Source: Adiantum capillus-veneris | Taxonomy: Eukaryota; Streptophyta; Polypodiopsida; Polypodiales; Pteridaceae | Assembly (NCBI GenBank): GCA_014529385.2 | Contig: CM043953.1 | Span: forward strand, 76,680,372-76,744,371 | Length of the DNA: 64,000 bases | Reading direction: 5' to 3' | Part shown: in pieces, positions 49,231 through 60,660 of the stretch | Layout of the letters: every line of letters starts with the position of its first letter | How positions within the stretch are numbered: the stretch's first letter is position 1 | Notes under the pieces: model-generated | Database searches by the model: none | What the model was told of the DNA's origin: nothing | The model's input: only the letters and a program-made list of their open reading frames with translations | Position numbers and translations under genes: made by a program

Positions 49231-50570
49231 CACTAGAATGGTAACAGGACACTTTTATGTCCTTGGACACTTTTGTGTCCTGTTAAGTGACCATTTTGCT
49301 TGAATTATTTGAAAAGTATGAAAATTAATTTCTAGGTGCTATATATCCACAAAGTTGCCTTATGAGCTGAAAAAAACTTAGCATTTTTTTTTTAGTATCG
49401 ATCTCACCATTAACCTTACTCTTGCACAACATTTTTGAACCTAAACTATGTGAAAAAACGGGTCTTGTTTTTGGCTTTTTTTCAATTTTGTGGCAACTAT
49501 ACCACTCTAAACTTCATGTTTGTGAGGTTTAGATGGCTAGAGGTTAGGCCTTCATAGTTCTCAACATGTTTTGATGCTTGTAGGGAGAGCTAAGTGTTAA
49601 AATTGAAAGTTATGACCAATTTACAAGAATTGCATAATCCTATTTTTTAGCCAAAATTAGCACTTTTATGATTTTTTTGGTGGCTTTCTTGATATCCAAA
49701 TTCAATTTTGATTGTGTAAGTGTAATGTATAACATAAAGCTAATCTTCCTTAAGTTTTGGGGGACCTAATATGCTATATAGCATAGTATATGATGATGGT
49801 TGAGTTTTTTGATTGCTGAAGAATACGATACATTTTAGAGTAGCAAGTATAACTTTCTCAATATTGCTAGTTTCTTAGGCCAATTATGTGTAATTTCTAG
49901 GTAGTGACCATATCTAATCATAGACTACAAACTTGGCTAGATATTGGGTAGTTTCTATGGGTTTCTAGAGGTCATAATGCTAAACCCAGTTTTTTCATGT
50001 TTGCTGTATTTAGCACTTTATCATTGCCCCCAAGGTTCCAATTGTAAGAGATCCATTATCCTTTTGACATGCTCCATGGCTCCTTTTGAATCTAGACGCC
50101 CAAAGGGAACTAATAAAACATGTATATAGTGTCTGTATTGAGTGTGACTATAGAAACTTTGATGATAGGTTCGTAGAATGGCAAGAATGTAACTTTTTTG
50201 TACTTATTTTTTTGCCCAAAAAAAAATTAGTGAGGTTAAAGCAACCATATGTTTTGGTCACCAACCCATTGAAGTTAACAGGGCATTTTATCTCATGTCC
50301 TACAAAAATCTTCACTCTTATTTATATGCAATCAACCGTAAGGAATTGCTGTTTTGGGCAAAATGCACTGGTCCATCAACTTTGGAGGCTTGTAGTGACC
50401 AAGGGATGAGAAAAATCACAAGTTTCTCATTTTTTTCCATATGTAGTAGTTATTGAACTATAAGCTCATGAAAGGATTTTTGAAAATGAGTGGATCTACT
50501 ATGGTTTTGGAATTTTTTCCCAAAACCCTGAAAAGACACTTTTATGTCCTGTTAGGTTACCATTCTAGTG
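49231..50570. mobile_element. Non-autonomous piggyBac-type element, 1.34 kb
   Basis: Flanked by TTAA at 49,227-49,230 and 50,571-50,574, with inverted ends CACTAGAATGGTAAC...GGTTACCATTCTAGTG. Subterminal GGACACTTTTATGTCC-type motifs follow both ends. The interior is AT-rich with no transposase frame. The homologous leader at 59,178-59,181 carries a single TTAA, the empty site. Its ends start CACTAG like the autonomous element 120 bp away. Confidence 0.92.
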
Positions 50571-50574
50571 TTAA

Positions 50575-50689
50575 TACTTGTCTCATCTATCACTCATTTT
50601 CAAAACCCTAATCTAATTCTACAATCCTAAAGACACTCAGCAAGTACAATTACTTTCAAGCTACCTCTACACAGCAAAAGACGACAATC
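50575..50689 (-). mobile_element. Leader of Athila-like element (middle part)
   Basis: 115 bp between the two piggyBac-type insertions, matching the complement of 59,055-59,177 (GTCGTCTTTTGCTGTGTAGA region). Confidence 0.85.
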
Positions 50690-50693
50690 TTAA

Positions 50694-53600
50694 CACTAGT
50701 TTGGTACCAAAACAAGACACTTAAGTGTCTTTTTTGAGGTTTAAAAGAAAAAATATAGCGCTTTTTTCATGAAGTATCTTATCAAATCCTTTTGGTGGAG
50801 TCTTATACATTATATAAAGTATGTGCAAAAATTCATAGACGTTGCAAAAAGCACAATTAGACATGCCTTTACACCTTCCAAAGAAGACATGGTACAAAAG
50901 AACAGGTTCACATATAGACCAACGCAACTCCTAGTCAAAAAAACATCTCCGCCATAAGATGTAAATTTGTGGCGTCTCTATGGAACCAAGGCAATTGACA
51001 AACATTGGAGTTCCATACCAAAAAAATCAAATTCCACATGAAAAAATTCAGATTTGTGTGGCCTCTTTACTAAAACAAGACAGGCCGATTGTATGATCAA
51101 ACAAGCACAGGCCGATTGTATGATCTTGCAACACGGCGTGCACTCGTAGGTCGTCGATCATGTCCTGCCTGCGCATGATACTTGTAGAAGCATGGTTCTA
51201 CACACAAAAATTTCTTGCACTTTGGACATCCATAAAGGGTTCTTGTTGGCTTACAACCAAGCACTTCCTTTCCCTCGCGCAAGAACCTTTTTCTTTCGTT
51301 TGCACATACATAGCAAAACCTGCTTGCACGTGATGCCATTTTCATCAAAGTATGCCCACCCATTGGATCACTAGTGTACATGTATGCCCTTGAAGTATGC
51401 AACCCAGCAAAATGATTGTCTACAAGCTGCTCTTGCAGACTTACCATAAAAGCAAAACGACTTGTGTTCTTCTTCCCATGTATGCATCTCCATATTATGT
51501 ATGCATTTGCAAAGACCGAGTCCATCATGCCCCAAAACAAAAGATGCCACCACTTCCAACCATGAATGCTCATCTCTAAGCTATAGCCAGATCCCAACAC
51601 CATTGAGTCAAACACATCACAACCTGCTTTACACTTGTTGTATTGGATAGCAATGTCCGGACATGTAACTGCCACCTTGTGGCCTGATCCAACCTGCCTA
51701 TGAACTTCTCCTCTTTTCATCCCATATACATTTGAAGCAAAAAAATTGGGCTTCTTGTCCATCAGAGCATGCAACAAGCCCCTTCCTTGCATCAAAAGCA
51801 AAACGACATGATCCACGCTCATGAAGATCCATGTGCAGTATACGAGCATCAGGAAAGTTTTTACGATTTGTCATATACGTTCCTGTAGTACCATATCCCT
51901 CATGGGTCAAATGCATCAACAACTTAACAGAAGTAAACCATCGATCAAAAAAGACATGGTGTCCTCTTTGTTTCAGATCTTGCACTAGCTTTGACACAAC
52001 ATGGAATGACAATTCCTTACATGGCACCTTATCATAAATGCGAAAGGAGTAGTTATAACCAGTCTCTGAATCGCACAAATTCCATAATTGAATCCCAAAC
52101 TTATGTGGTTTCTTTGGATTATAAACCCTACATGGATTCAATTTATGTTTTGAGGGAATAATCCGCTCATCCACAGTTACATATTTTCCACAATTATAGT
52201 GCAATTGAAATGTAGCATTTAATCTCTCGTCTAAAGGCAAGACCTGCCATAACTTGTATTCACGAGTCCCCTTCACAAGCGGGCGTTGAGTATTATTCCG
52301 TACATGCAAAAACCTCTTTATCTTCTGATATTCAGTCTGCCCCATATTCTCTGAATAATTTGGGTATCGAACTACACCACAAGTCCCTCCCTTCCAATAA
52401 TAATTCTTATCAGACATAAATTGCAAAGACATGCCGAGAGACACACCCAAAAAACGCATAAAAGAGTGTCTATCAATTGGATTCCATTTCCGTGTGGACT
52501 CATTCTCAGCCAAAACTTTATCACGCTTCTCCATTGCATACCTATTGGTCTCTTCCACAATTGCATCAACTACATCCAAAGGAAAAAGAGCCAAGAAAAT
52601 CTAAATTTCTTTAAACTCTCTTGGGACTTGTCCCAATTCAGGACCTGCAATGTTCACAAACAACGGCAGCTTCTTGAATGTTCCCTCAGGCTCAACCTGC
52701 AACTTTTCACCACTTTTCCACAACGGCATGCATGTATTTGAACAATCAGTATCATCATCGCTATCACGCAAAACCGGACCTTCTGCTTCTAAAAGTTCAT
52801 CTTCACAATCATCTTCCTCTCCCACGGGAACATGCTCATCTTCGGATTCATCTTGCTCTCGCATATCCGAAGGTCTACCTTTTTTGACAACCTTATTTTT
52901 CATTTTACCACGCTTTTTGACAAGCTTGTATCCCTTGTTTTGAGCATGCTTGCTCTCACGTACGGCATCAAGAATAGGGGCATCATTGTGTGTGTCTTGA
53001 CAAGCATTGGCATCACAAACAAAATCAGCCTTTGTTCGGCCTCGACCGACAATGGTACGCTTTGGAGGGCGACCTCTCTTACTCATGACAGGAGGTGCAC
53101 CACTACATCCAACAATAGGCATACTAGCAATTGGAGCAGCTCTTGATAAGCTTGGACTTTCTTCATGTGCATCCTCATGAAAAGACATAGTATGCATAGT
53201 CAAAGCAACGTCCAAAGCATCATAGACATGCATAATATCGACATCATTGCAACCATTTTCAACCGCATCAAAAACCATCGGAATCTCCACAGAAGGTAAT
53301 ACATCAGATCTCCTTGCCATAACACTCTCTCTTTTCTTGCATGCCAAAAACTGAGCAAGAGAGAGCTCATCGTCTTCCTCTTCTGCATTCTTCATAGGCA
53401 TAGCGATGGCTTCTTCCTCTTCGGGAAGAAGATGCATCCATATGGATTCCCAAGAAAGCATGTATGCTGTTGCATCCCCATCAAACTTCCATTTAAACAA
53501 CTTTTTCCGTGCAAGGTAGGACTCAATAACACCTGCATACATCTTGCTTTTCCAATCAACAGGATGAGCATGCTTTGCCCAATCAAGCACGAAGCCAACA

Positions 53601-54170
53601 GCTGGATACAGGAGTTTCCAGACTTCTAAACCCTGGCAAAAAGCATTCGATGCTGCCCCTGTGAGTGTAGAAGGGCTCGCCATGAAGTGTGTGCACAGAG
53701 ATAGAATGCAGCAGTCGACAGATCCGAGTACTGATAGCGCTCTGTTTTCGGCCACGTGCAGCGAAATTTAAAAACGCTAGTCTTTTTTTCGCTTCTGTGA
53801 AGTCTACACGATAAGGCTCCGTCCACATTGGTTGGCCACCTTGCCAATATGGCCTAATTTTGACCATGGGCAAATAATTCTTGTCCGAGCTTGTTAAATT
53901 TTCATGATGCCTCTCTAACAGGCTTCCAGCAAGACGATCGCAGTTTGCAGGATTTGCTTGAAGAAACCAATCATTTCAATCGTTAAATTTCGTTCTATTG
54001 GACCCAAAAAAAAAAATCAGCTGAAAACTTAAAGACATGGCGCATAGCGTGGCATATTTTTTAAGTCAAGTCGGTTACATTCGTGTATAACAAAAATTAG
54101 GCAAAGTTGATGCAATTTCAGGACACTATAGTGTCTCAGGACACTTGAGTGTCCAATTACAGGACTGGTG
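50694..54170 (-). mobile_element. piggyBac element, 3.48 kb, with transposase
   Basis: Flanked by TTAA at 50,690-50,693 and 54,171-54,174. Ends are CACTAGTTTGGTACC and (inverted) CACCAGTCCTGTAAT. Subterminal palindromes GACACTTAAGTGTC on the left, and GGACACTATAGTGTC and GGACACTTGAGTGTCC on the right, resemble the motifs of the non-autonomous neighbour. The empty site CATAGCTTAAGATTG is preserved at 59,051-59,054 in the other leader copy. It encodes one transposase on the minus strand. Confidence 0.95.
51097..53755 (-). pseudogene. piggyBac transposase (DDD), one stop and one frameshift
   Basis: About 880 residues from 53,755 (GTG in this frame; the true start is probably in an upstream exon near 53,873). 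The N-terminal 380 residues hold AT-hook-like KRGRPPKR and KKGRPSD and an acidic stretch (DDDTDC). An in-frame TAG lies at about 52,599. The catalytic domain follows: YVTVDERIIPSKHKLN (first Asp) and HHVFFDRWFTSVKLLMHL (second Asp). A one-base frameshift near 51,790 in a G run comes next, then QYNKCKAGCDVFDSMVLG (third Asp). The C-terminus has the Cys-rich zinc domain (CYVCANERKRF, YGCPKCKKFLC, CFKYH-like end). All three catalytic Asp are present, so decay is recent. Confidence 0.92.
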
Positions 54171-54174
54171 TTAA

Positions 54175-54298
54175 GCTATGCGATTCTAAAAGAAATTTTT
54201 GACTCTAGGAGATCTTAGAGGAAATTGAAGGATAACTTCACAAGACGCTCATGTTTCCTCTAGTTTAGGTCTTTTTGATCCGTGGCAGCGGCGTCGAA
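54175..54298 (-). mobile_element. Leader start and primer-binding region of Athila-like element
   Basis: Complement of the 58,925-59,050 leader in the other copy. The PBS at about 54,278-54,297 is degraded (GGCAGCGGCGTCGA on plus) compared with the intact site at 58,927-58,944. Confidence 0.8.
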
Positions 54299-55209
54299 TG
54301 TGGGACAGGTGTCTAACCTCACTCCTCTCTTGTTGCAAGCGTAGCGAGAACCACAATTAAATTATCAATCCATGGGACGAAGATGACTCAACTAGTGCAT
54401 AGAGGATACAAGAGGTTGTCAATCTCTTGGAAAACTCACATTTAACTCAAGCTATACTCAAATGACAGAAATCACCAAAAGCCAATCGCTCATCGGTAAA
54501 CAAATCACATCTGTTACAGCATCAAACGACATCCAAACGTAACGAAACTTCTAGGACATGTTTATAATACCTAAGAACACATGGTTAAGGTCTCAAATCT
54601 CACTTTAGGTCAAGTGAAAAAATCACGATTATTAACAACATTGGATTTTTTACCTAGTCATTTTCAACCCAGAATGCATCTAAATGCTTAGCAATGATGC
54701 CCCAATACCCTGCCTATACTTAGTTTTTGATTTAGAAGATTAAATTCCTAATTATGATGAAATTAGGCCGCAGGTCCGCGACGTCAAACGTTACGAAATA
54801 CTATGAAGTGCTTACGTCAATGTGTAGAGCTCTTACCTGCGGTTGCAACACAACAGACATGACTGCAATGTGACAATCGGGGAGGGACTAGAAAGCGCGA
54901 GAAGGAGAGAAGTGAGCGTCGCTAGGTCACACTATGTTTCATTATCCAAAACTTGTAAATAACTTATAAAAATTAGCTTTTATACCTTAGCCAAGGTTTT
55001 TAGTGGTCAAAACTAATAATCTGGGAGCTCTAACTAAAGATAGGTAAAGACAGGTTGATACAATCTGGAAGCTTGTAGCCCCGGCTCATCAATTACAAGG
55101 TTTATCCAGAAAATAAGAGTTACAATATTCCCGATTCATCAAAATAATAAATGTTTTTACATTGAGAGCTCCAAAAAATGTTATCTGAATTAGCTTGCTG
55201 CTAACAACT
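54299..55209 (-). repeat. 5' LTR of Athila-like element
   Basis: A 911 bp LTR, TGTTAGCAGC at 55,209 to CCCACA at 54,299 on the minus strand. It matches 73-2001 and 58,017-58,924, and the TATA box is conserved at 54,977-54,984. Leader and PBS follow leftward, so this is a 5' LTR. It could be the missing 5' end of element A, although its outer flank (ACTTC) does not match the outer flank of 73-2001 (CCAGG). Confidence 0.88.
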
Positions 55210-56010
55210 TCTTATTACACCAAGATTAATTGGGCAATCCGCTATGTATCAATTACTAGCTGGAAGGCTATACAAAAGAAATCAAGATGGAATATTGCTT
55301 TTGTGTATTAATCTTGAGGAGAAAACCCAATATCTAAATCAAGCACACATTACCATAGTAGGACTTCACTTTGCGGAAGACCAAACTATCCGACGGATCT
55401 TGAGACTTGGAGTATTTTGGCCGGCCATGAGGAGTGATGTTCACTCCTTTGTGGAGTGATGTTCACTCCTTTGTGAAAGATTGTCTACAATGCCCGAAAC
55501 AAACACCCATACCTCATGTGACATAATTTCAAATCTCACTCGATCCTAAGTGGAGTAACTATATAGTTACTTACTTATCAACCAGAACATTTTCGGAGGA
55601 TATGAGTAAACACCACCAAAGAGCTATTGAAACTGAAGCAAGAGACTATGCTCTTATTGGAAACCAATTGTATCAAAGAGGAAAGGATCAACATTTGCAT
55701 CTATCTGCAAATGAAGATGAATATATACCCACTCTAGAACAAGCACATGATGGATTAGCTAGACGTCACTTTTCTAGTGAAACCACTGCTAGAGAAATTT
55801 TAATGGCAGGCATATGGTGGCCAACACTTTTTGTAGATTCAAAGAATATGTTCAAAGATGTGATGATGCCAACAAGAAAAAATGCCAACAAGGGTAGATA
55901 GCATGCCAATAACACCAATGATGGGAGCTAGAGCTTTTGCAAAATAGGGCATAGACTTTGTCGGATCAATACAACCACCTGCTTATAGAACTCGATCTCA
56001 ATACATTGAT
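55210..56010 (+). pseudogene. Integrase N-terminal fragment of an element A relative, plus strand
   Basis: Frames 55,244-55,459 (YQLLAGRLYKRNQDGILLLC, GLHFAEDQTIRRILRLGVFW) and 55,602-55,901 (RDYALIGNQLYQRGKDQHLH, GIWWPTLFVDSKN) correspond to 16,700-17,030 and 18,600-19,200, in opposite orientation. A short TTCACTCCTTTGTG direct repeat at 55,440-55,475 breaks the frame. Homology ends in the catalytic core at about 56,010. Confidence 0.8.
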
Positions 56011-57329
56011 AACCATTTTTTGGCTCTCACTAATTGCCATGGTGAGCTACCTCACCCTATCAAAATCACTCAAACACTGTGGTTATTATTACCCTTTCAC
56101 TGTACATAGGTGTATGTGTTAGGGATTTCATTTTCCTCGTATTATATCTAATATTCCTTTTTAGCTTATTGTTAGCTAGGAGAGCCAAAAAAAGAAGTGG
56201 ATCTGTATTATGGCCTATTTTTGTATATAATCTATTTTTATCCAAGGACCTATGTACAATTTTTTTCTCATGCATTTTATTTATTTTTATAAATATCTTT
56301 AATTAATTTTATAAATACTTGCAATTAGGTGTGTATTTTATTAAACCAAAACTTCATGCCATGCATCCTTACTCTTCATCATACTTCTTGTATATAATCC
56401 AATGTAATAAATAAAATTTCTCTACGTGAGAAATATACACACTTTACTATTTCATAAGAATGGACATATATCCCCGTGGTCACTTATTATCACTCAAATC
56501 TCTTCACATTTCACATACTTTTTCTTTATCCCCACATATAATACCAAGGAATGGTCCTCTCATTTGACTCTATCATGTCACTTGTGTCTCTATTTTTTTG
56601 CTTTTATTTTTTATCTTTACTACATTGTGGGTATCTTGATTTAGTTATACACTACTTTTTTTCTTTTCATCACATGCATATCATATATTTGTGGAAAATC
56701 CTTTTGCACATGGGAATATTCATATCTTAGTAGTCCTTTGTTACTCTCCTAGGCATAAGGGGTCACTCTCTTGAAGGCTAAAGGGAATCAAAACAAAGAA
56801 CGGACCCAGTCAATGACTTTTTTAGGCAGAAAGCACATGTTTTTGCTAATTTTTTTAAAATTAGTTCCTATCCAATTCTAAAGAAGTGCACATCATAAAA
56901 AGTTGGCACATGATTCCAAGAATACACTTAAAGTTTCTTAGAATTTTTTGACCTCATTTGTGTATTGTTTCTGGATTTTTTGTGGACCTCAATCTGCCTA
57001 CCTCACACACTAAATTAGAGCTAGATTCCTTTTTACCTTTTCCAGGCTTCCACACATACTCACACACTCATCCTCCTCCTCCATTAGCAAAACCTACAAC
57101 TTTCATTCCTTCTTTCATCTTCTTCACCATTTCAATCTCTCCCTTACTCCAAAGCTCAAAAATTATCATCTCTACACATATATAGCTCAATTTCTCTCTC
57201 TAGATCAAACTCAAATTACCGTAACCCTAATTACTAAGGCACTTCACATTAAAGTATGTACAAATAATGAAATGCATTCTCTCTTACTCTCACTCTTTCT
57301 CACAGCCCACATTGATGACTCAAAGGGAT
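56011..57329. other. AT-rich spacer without genes
   Basis: 1.3 kb, strongly T-rich, with short hydrophobic chance frames only. I see no domain, RNA gene or element terminus. Confidence 0.5.
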
Positions 57330-57680
57330 AAGATAGAGCCAACTCATTTGAATATTAGAAGAACATATTGAGTTTGCTTAGTTGGCTCACCAATTAGACT
57401 TAGAGATAATTCTAATAGGGGGGCTCCCAACCTATAAATAAGTCCTTTAGCTTCCTTGTAAGGCAATCTCTCATAGCACCACGCTCTATGTGTGAGGAGA
57501 GAGTAGGTGTAACACCTTTGGAAGCTTACATTGTGTGGTGTGAGCAAAGCCCTAATCCTACACCTTACATAAGAGAGAGTGTGTTTGTACTAAATCTCCC
57601 TATTGTATATGCTTTCAATTTCATCAATACAATCAATAAGTTGGTGCATAAGTATGTGTGAGGTGATTGTACCTTTTTAA
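57330..57680 (+). promoter_or_regulatory. Promoter-like segment, possible partial LTR
   Basis: TATAAATA at 57,433-57,440 is followed by a leader-like stretch with CTCTCATAGCACC, then TTTCATCAATACAATCAATAA near 57,635, which looks like a polyadenylation region. The order TATA, transcribed leader, poly(A)-type signal is typical of the U3-R part of a copia LTR, but no boundaries or partner copy were found. Confidence 0.35.
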
Positions 57681-58016
57681 TTGTCAAATTTAGCTTGCAT
57701 ATTTTAATTGTTTGTTTTTATTAGTTGCTTCATTGCAAAAATTGATGCTTTGTAAGAGGGTAAACGGTGAGAGGGCTCCCAAGACAATGTATGCATGATG
57801 GAAATGTGAAGCATCTGGTTGGTGTTTGTGTAGCATCCATGCAAGGTTGATTTGTTTGGAAAGTATATATTCACTGTGCACAGAAAAAACCAAGTCTTGA
57901 TCAATGCTCTTTCTCTTTCTCGCATTCTCATAGTTGAGTGTGGATGTGTGTACAAGAGAGTGTCTCTTGTTTTTTAGTGTTTTTGAGTGTTTTTGTTGTG
58001 TTTTCTTGGGGGTATT

Positions 58017-58924
58017 TGTTAGCAGCAAGCTAACTCAAATACCATTTTTCGGAGCTCTCATTGTAAAAACATTTATTATTTTTTACAAATCGGAAATATT
58101 GTAACTCCTATTTTTTGGATAAACCTTGTACTTTATGAGCTTCCAGAGTGTATTAACCTGTCACTTACCCATCTTTAGTTAGAGCTCACAGATTATTAGT
58201 TTTGACTACCAAAAACCTTGGCTAAGGTATAAAAGCCAATTTTTGTAAGTTATTATTAAGGTTTTGGATAATGAAATACATAGTGTGAGCTAACGGTGCT
58301 CACTTCTCTCCTTCTCATGCTTCCTACTCCCTCCCCGATTGTCACATTGTAGTTGTGTTTGTTGCATTGCAACCATAGGTAAGAGCTCTATGCATTGACG
58401 TAAACACTTCACGGTATTTTGCAGCTTTTGGTGTCATCGACCCGCATCCTAATTTCATTATAAGTAGGGATTTACTCTTCAAAATAAAAAACTAAGCATA
58501 GGCAGGGTATTGGGGCATCATTGCTAAGCATTTAGGTGCATTCAGGGTCGAGAATGACTGGGTCAAAAATCCATTGCTGTTAATCGCGATTTTTTCACTT
58601 GACCTAAAGTGGGATTTGAGACCATAAGCATATGTGCTTAGGTCTTATAAACATGTCCTAGAAGTTTCATTACGTTTGGATGTCATTTGATGCTGTAATA
58701 GATGTGATTTGTTTGCCAATGAGCGATTGGCTTTTGGTGATTTCAGTCACTTGAGTGTAGCTTGAGTTAGATGGGAGTTGTTTGTTGTTGTTCCGAGAGA
58801 TTGACAACCTCTTGTGGCTTCTATGCGCTAGTAGAGTCAGCTTCGTCCGATGGACTGATAATTTAATCGTGGTTCTCGCTAAATCTGCAATAAGATAGGG
58901 GTGAGGTTAGACACATGTCCCACA
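58017..58924 (+). repeat. 5' LTR of a second Athila-like copy
   Basis: A 908 bp LTR, TGTTAGCAGC...CCCACA, in inverse orientation to 54,299-55,209. TATAAAAG is at 58,229-58,236. It is followed directly by an intact PBS. The left flank GTATT shows no duplicate in the window because the element is truncated on the right. Confidence 0.92.
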
Positions 58925-58926
58925 TT

Positions 58927-58944
58927 TGGCGCCCCTGCCGGGGA
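58927..58944 (+). promoter_or_regulatory. Primer-binding site, tRNA-Asp type (Athila-like)
   Basis: TGGCGCCCCTGCCGGGGA starts two bases after the LTR. It closely resembles the TGGCGCC-x-x-TGCCGGGGA primer site reported for Athila-lineage elements, complementary to a tRNA-Asp 3' end. This assigns the family of element A and its relatives. Confidence 0.8.
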
Positions 58945-59666
58945 TCGAAGATACCTAAACTAGGAAAAAACATGAGCGTCTCGTGAAGTTATCCTTTAAC
59001 TTCCTCTAGGATCTCCTAGAGCAAAAACCTTTTTTTAGAAACCGCATAGCTTAAGATTGTCGTCTTTTGCTGTGTAGAAGTAGCTTGAAAGTAATCGTAC
59101 TTGTCGAGTGTTTTTAGGATTGTAGGATTGTAGAACTACATCAGGATTTTGAAAATGATTGGTAGACGAGGCATGTCTTAATATCAATGCTCAGGAAATC
59201 ATAAAAAACAAGAAAACGAGTATTTGTGGACACCTTCCACAACCCCATTGCATGAGAACCTAGGAGTAGGGTAAGTAGGATCCGATGTGGATTTTAGAAC
59301 ATTGCTCTCTCCGAAAGAATCATTGTGAGTTTTTATTTGAAGTTGCTAAATTTCAGGTCTATGGATAGAAATAGCATGAAAAGACTCCAAACCACTCAAT
59401 CCGATTGGAGAGTAAGCTTAAAAGTTGTATAAAGCAATGGGTAAGCTTAAGGACACTTTGAGGTAAAAATTTCAAGAGTTTGCAAACTCAGATTATTTAT
59501 TTTTTCTTGAAATTTTAGGCTAAATTAAATTTTGACTTGATTCCTAAGCTTAAAATAACTCATGAAAAGACTGTCCATGAAAAAAGTGCAAAAGATGGTA
59601 TATTTTAAGCCTGAGGTAAATAATCGTGATTATTTACTTCAGCTCAAAATTGACCAAGGTTGATAT
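58945..59666 (+). mobile_element. Leader of the second Athila-like copy, truncated by the copia element
   Basis: Non-coding leader matching the complement of 48,914-49,226, 50,575-50,689 and 54,175-54,298. It holds the uninterrupted TTAA sites at 59,051-59,054 and 59,178-59,181. Ends at 59,666, where the copia LTR begins. Confidence 0.85.
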
Positions 59667-59893
59667 TGTTGGAATTAGGGTTGCAGAGAAACGCACATAG
59701 CTTGGAGAAGACAAAGGAAGCTCAAGGCACACAATAGAGAGTGTGTTACTTAGTGTGCAATGGAAAGATAGATAGCCCTAGAGTGATGGGCATATATACA
59801 ATGCTCGGGGGGAAAAACCTCCTAAAGAGGGAAAAAATGCCCCGGCGGTCCTAGTGTGTTCACACACATCACTACCACATGTATATGGTAACA
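59667..59893 (-). repeat. 3' LTR of the copia element
   Basis: 227 bp, TGTTACCATATACATG...TTCCAACA on the minus strand, with TATATA at about 59,792-59,798. Its start abuts the polypurine tract at 59,894-59,906. The short length is usual for copia LTRs. Confidence 0.8.
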
Positions 59894-59906
59894 AATCCCC
59901 CCTGGA
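59894..59906 (-). promoter_or_regulatory. Polypurine tract of the copia element
   Basis: On the minus strand this reads TCCAGGGGGGATT immediately before the TGTTACC LTR start. Confidence 0.75.
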
Positions 59907-60019
59907 GTGATGCGGTGAACGAGAGCTGGCACATGAGTAAAGGGAAGTGCCATGCTCTAAGGACATGATCAGTCCACAAAGGGGAGTAAGCCCGAAGCTT
60001 TGCGGAAAGCTTCAAGCTT

Positions 60020-60660
60020 CTCACTAGACAATGCCTATGTAAAAGGATCTGCAAGGTTGTCCTGTGTTGGCACATAAGCCAAGCTGATCTCTCCTACTGA
60101 GAGCCTCTCCCTGACATAGTGGTAATGCACCTCAATGTGCTTTGTGCGAGCATGAAAAACTAAGTTCCTCGCAACTGCCAATGTGCTCTGATTGTCAGTG
60201 TAGATAGTGTTGGCAGTGTCCTATCCAACACCCAAATTAGTCATAAGGCGTCTGAGCCATACACACTCAATCGTAGCTGTGCAGACTGCCCTATACTCAT
60301 CCTCACAACTCGAAGTGGCCACAGTAGGTTGCTTCTTGCTCAACCATGATATACATGAACTACCAAGCATGAAACAAAAACCACTTGTGGACACTCGTGT
60401 GTCAAAACAACCAGCCCAATCTGAGTCCAAAAAAGCATGTAAGTCTGGCGACAATGATCCCCCCTTGGGATAAAACAAGCCAAGATGTAAAGTTCCACTA
60501 AGGTAGAGGAAAATCCTCTTGACTTCTTTCCAATGCTTAGACCCTCGTCTATGCATCAATCTGCTTATCTGTGAGACTGCAAACTGAATATATGGCCTTG
60601 TGTTGCATACATAAATGAGGTAGCCAGCAGTAGTTTGGTAAAGAGTGACTTCCACACTTG
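60020..60660 (-). pseudogene. Copia RT C-terminus and RNase H
   Basis: Minus-strand frame 60,736-60,221: TLYQTTAGYLIYVCNTRPYI and FAVSQISRLMHRRGSKHW (RT end), HAFLDSDWAGCFDTRVSTSG (first RNase H Asp), SSCEDEYRAVCTATIECVWL (Glu). After a stop, TIYTDNQSTLAVARNLVFHA (Asp), KHIEVHYHYVRERL and YVPTQDNLADPFT complete the domain to about 60,030. One stop separates the two frames. Confidence 0.88.

Noticed and set aside
56079-56644. Short hydrophobic ORFs resembling membrane peptides
   Set aside because: The T-rich sequence gives Phe/Leu/Ile-rich translations by composition; there is no conserved motif or start context.
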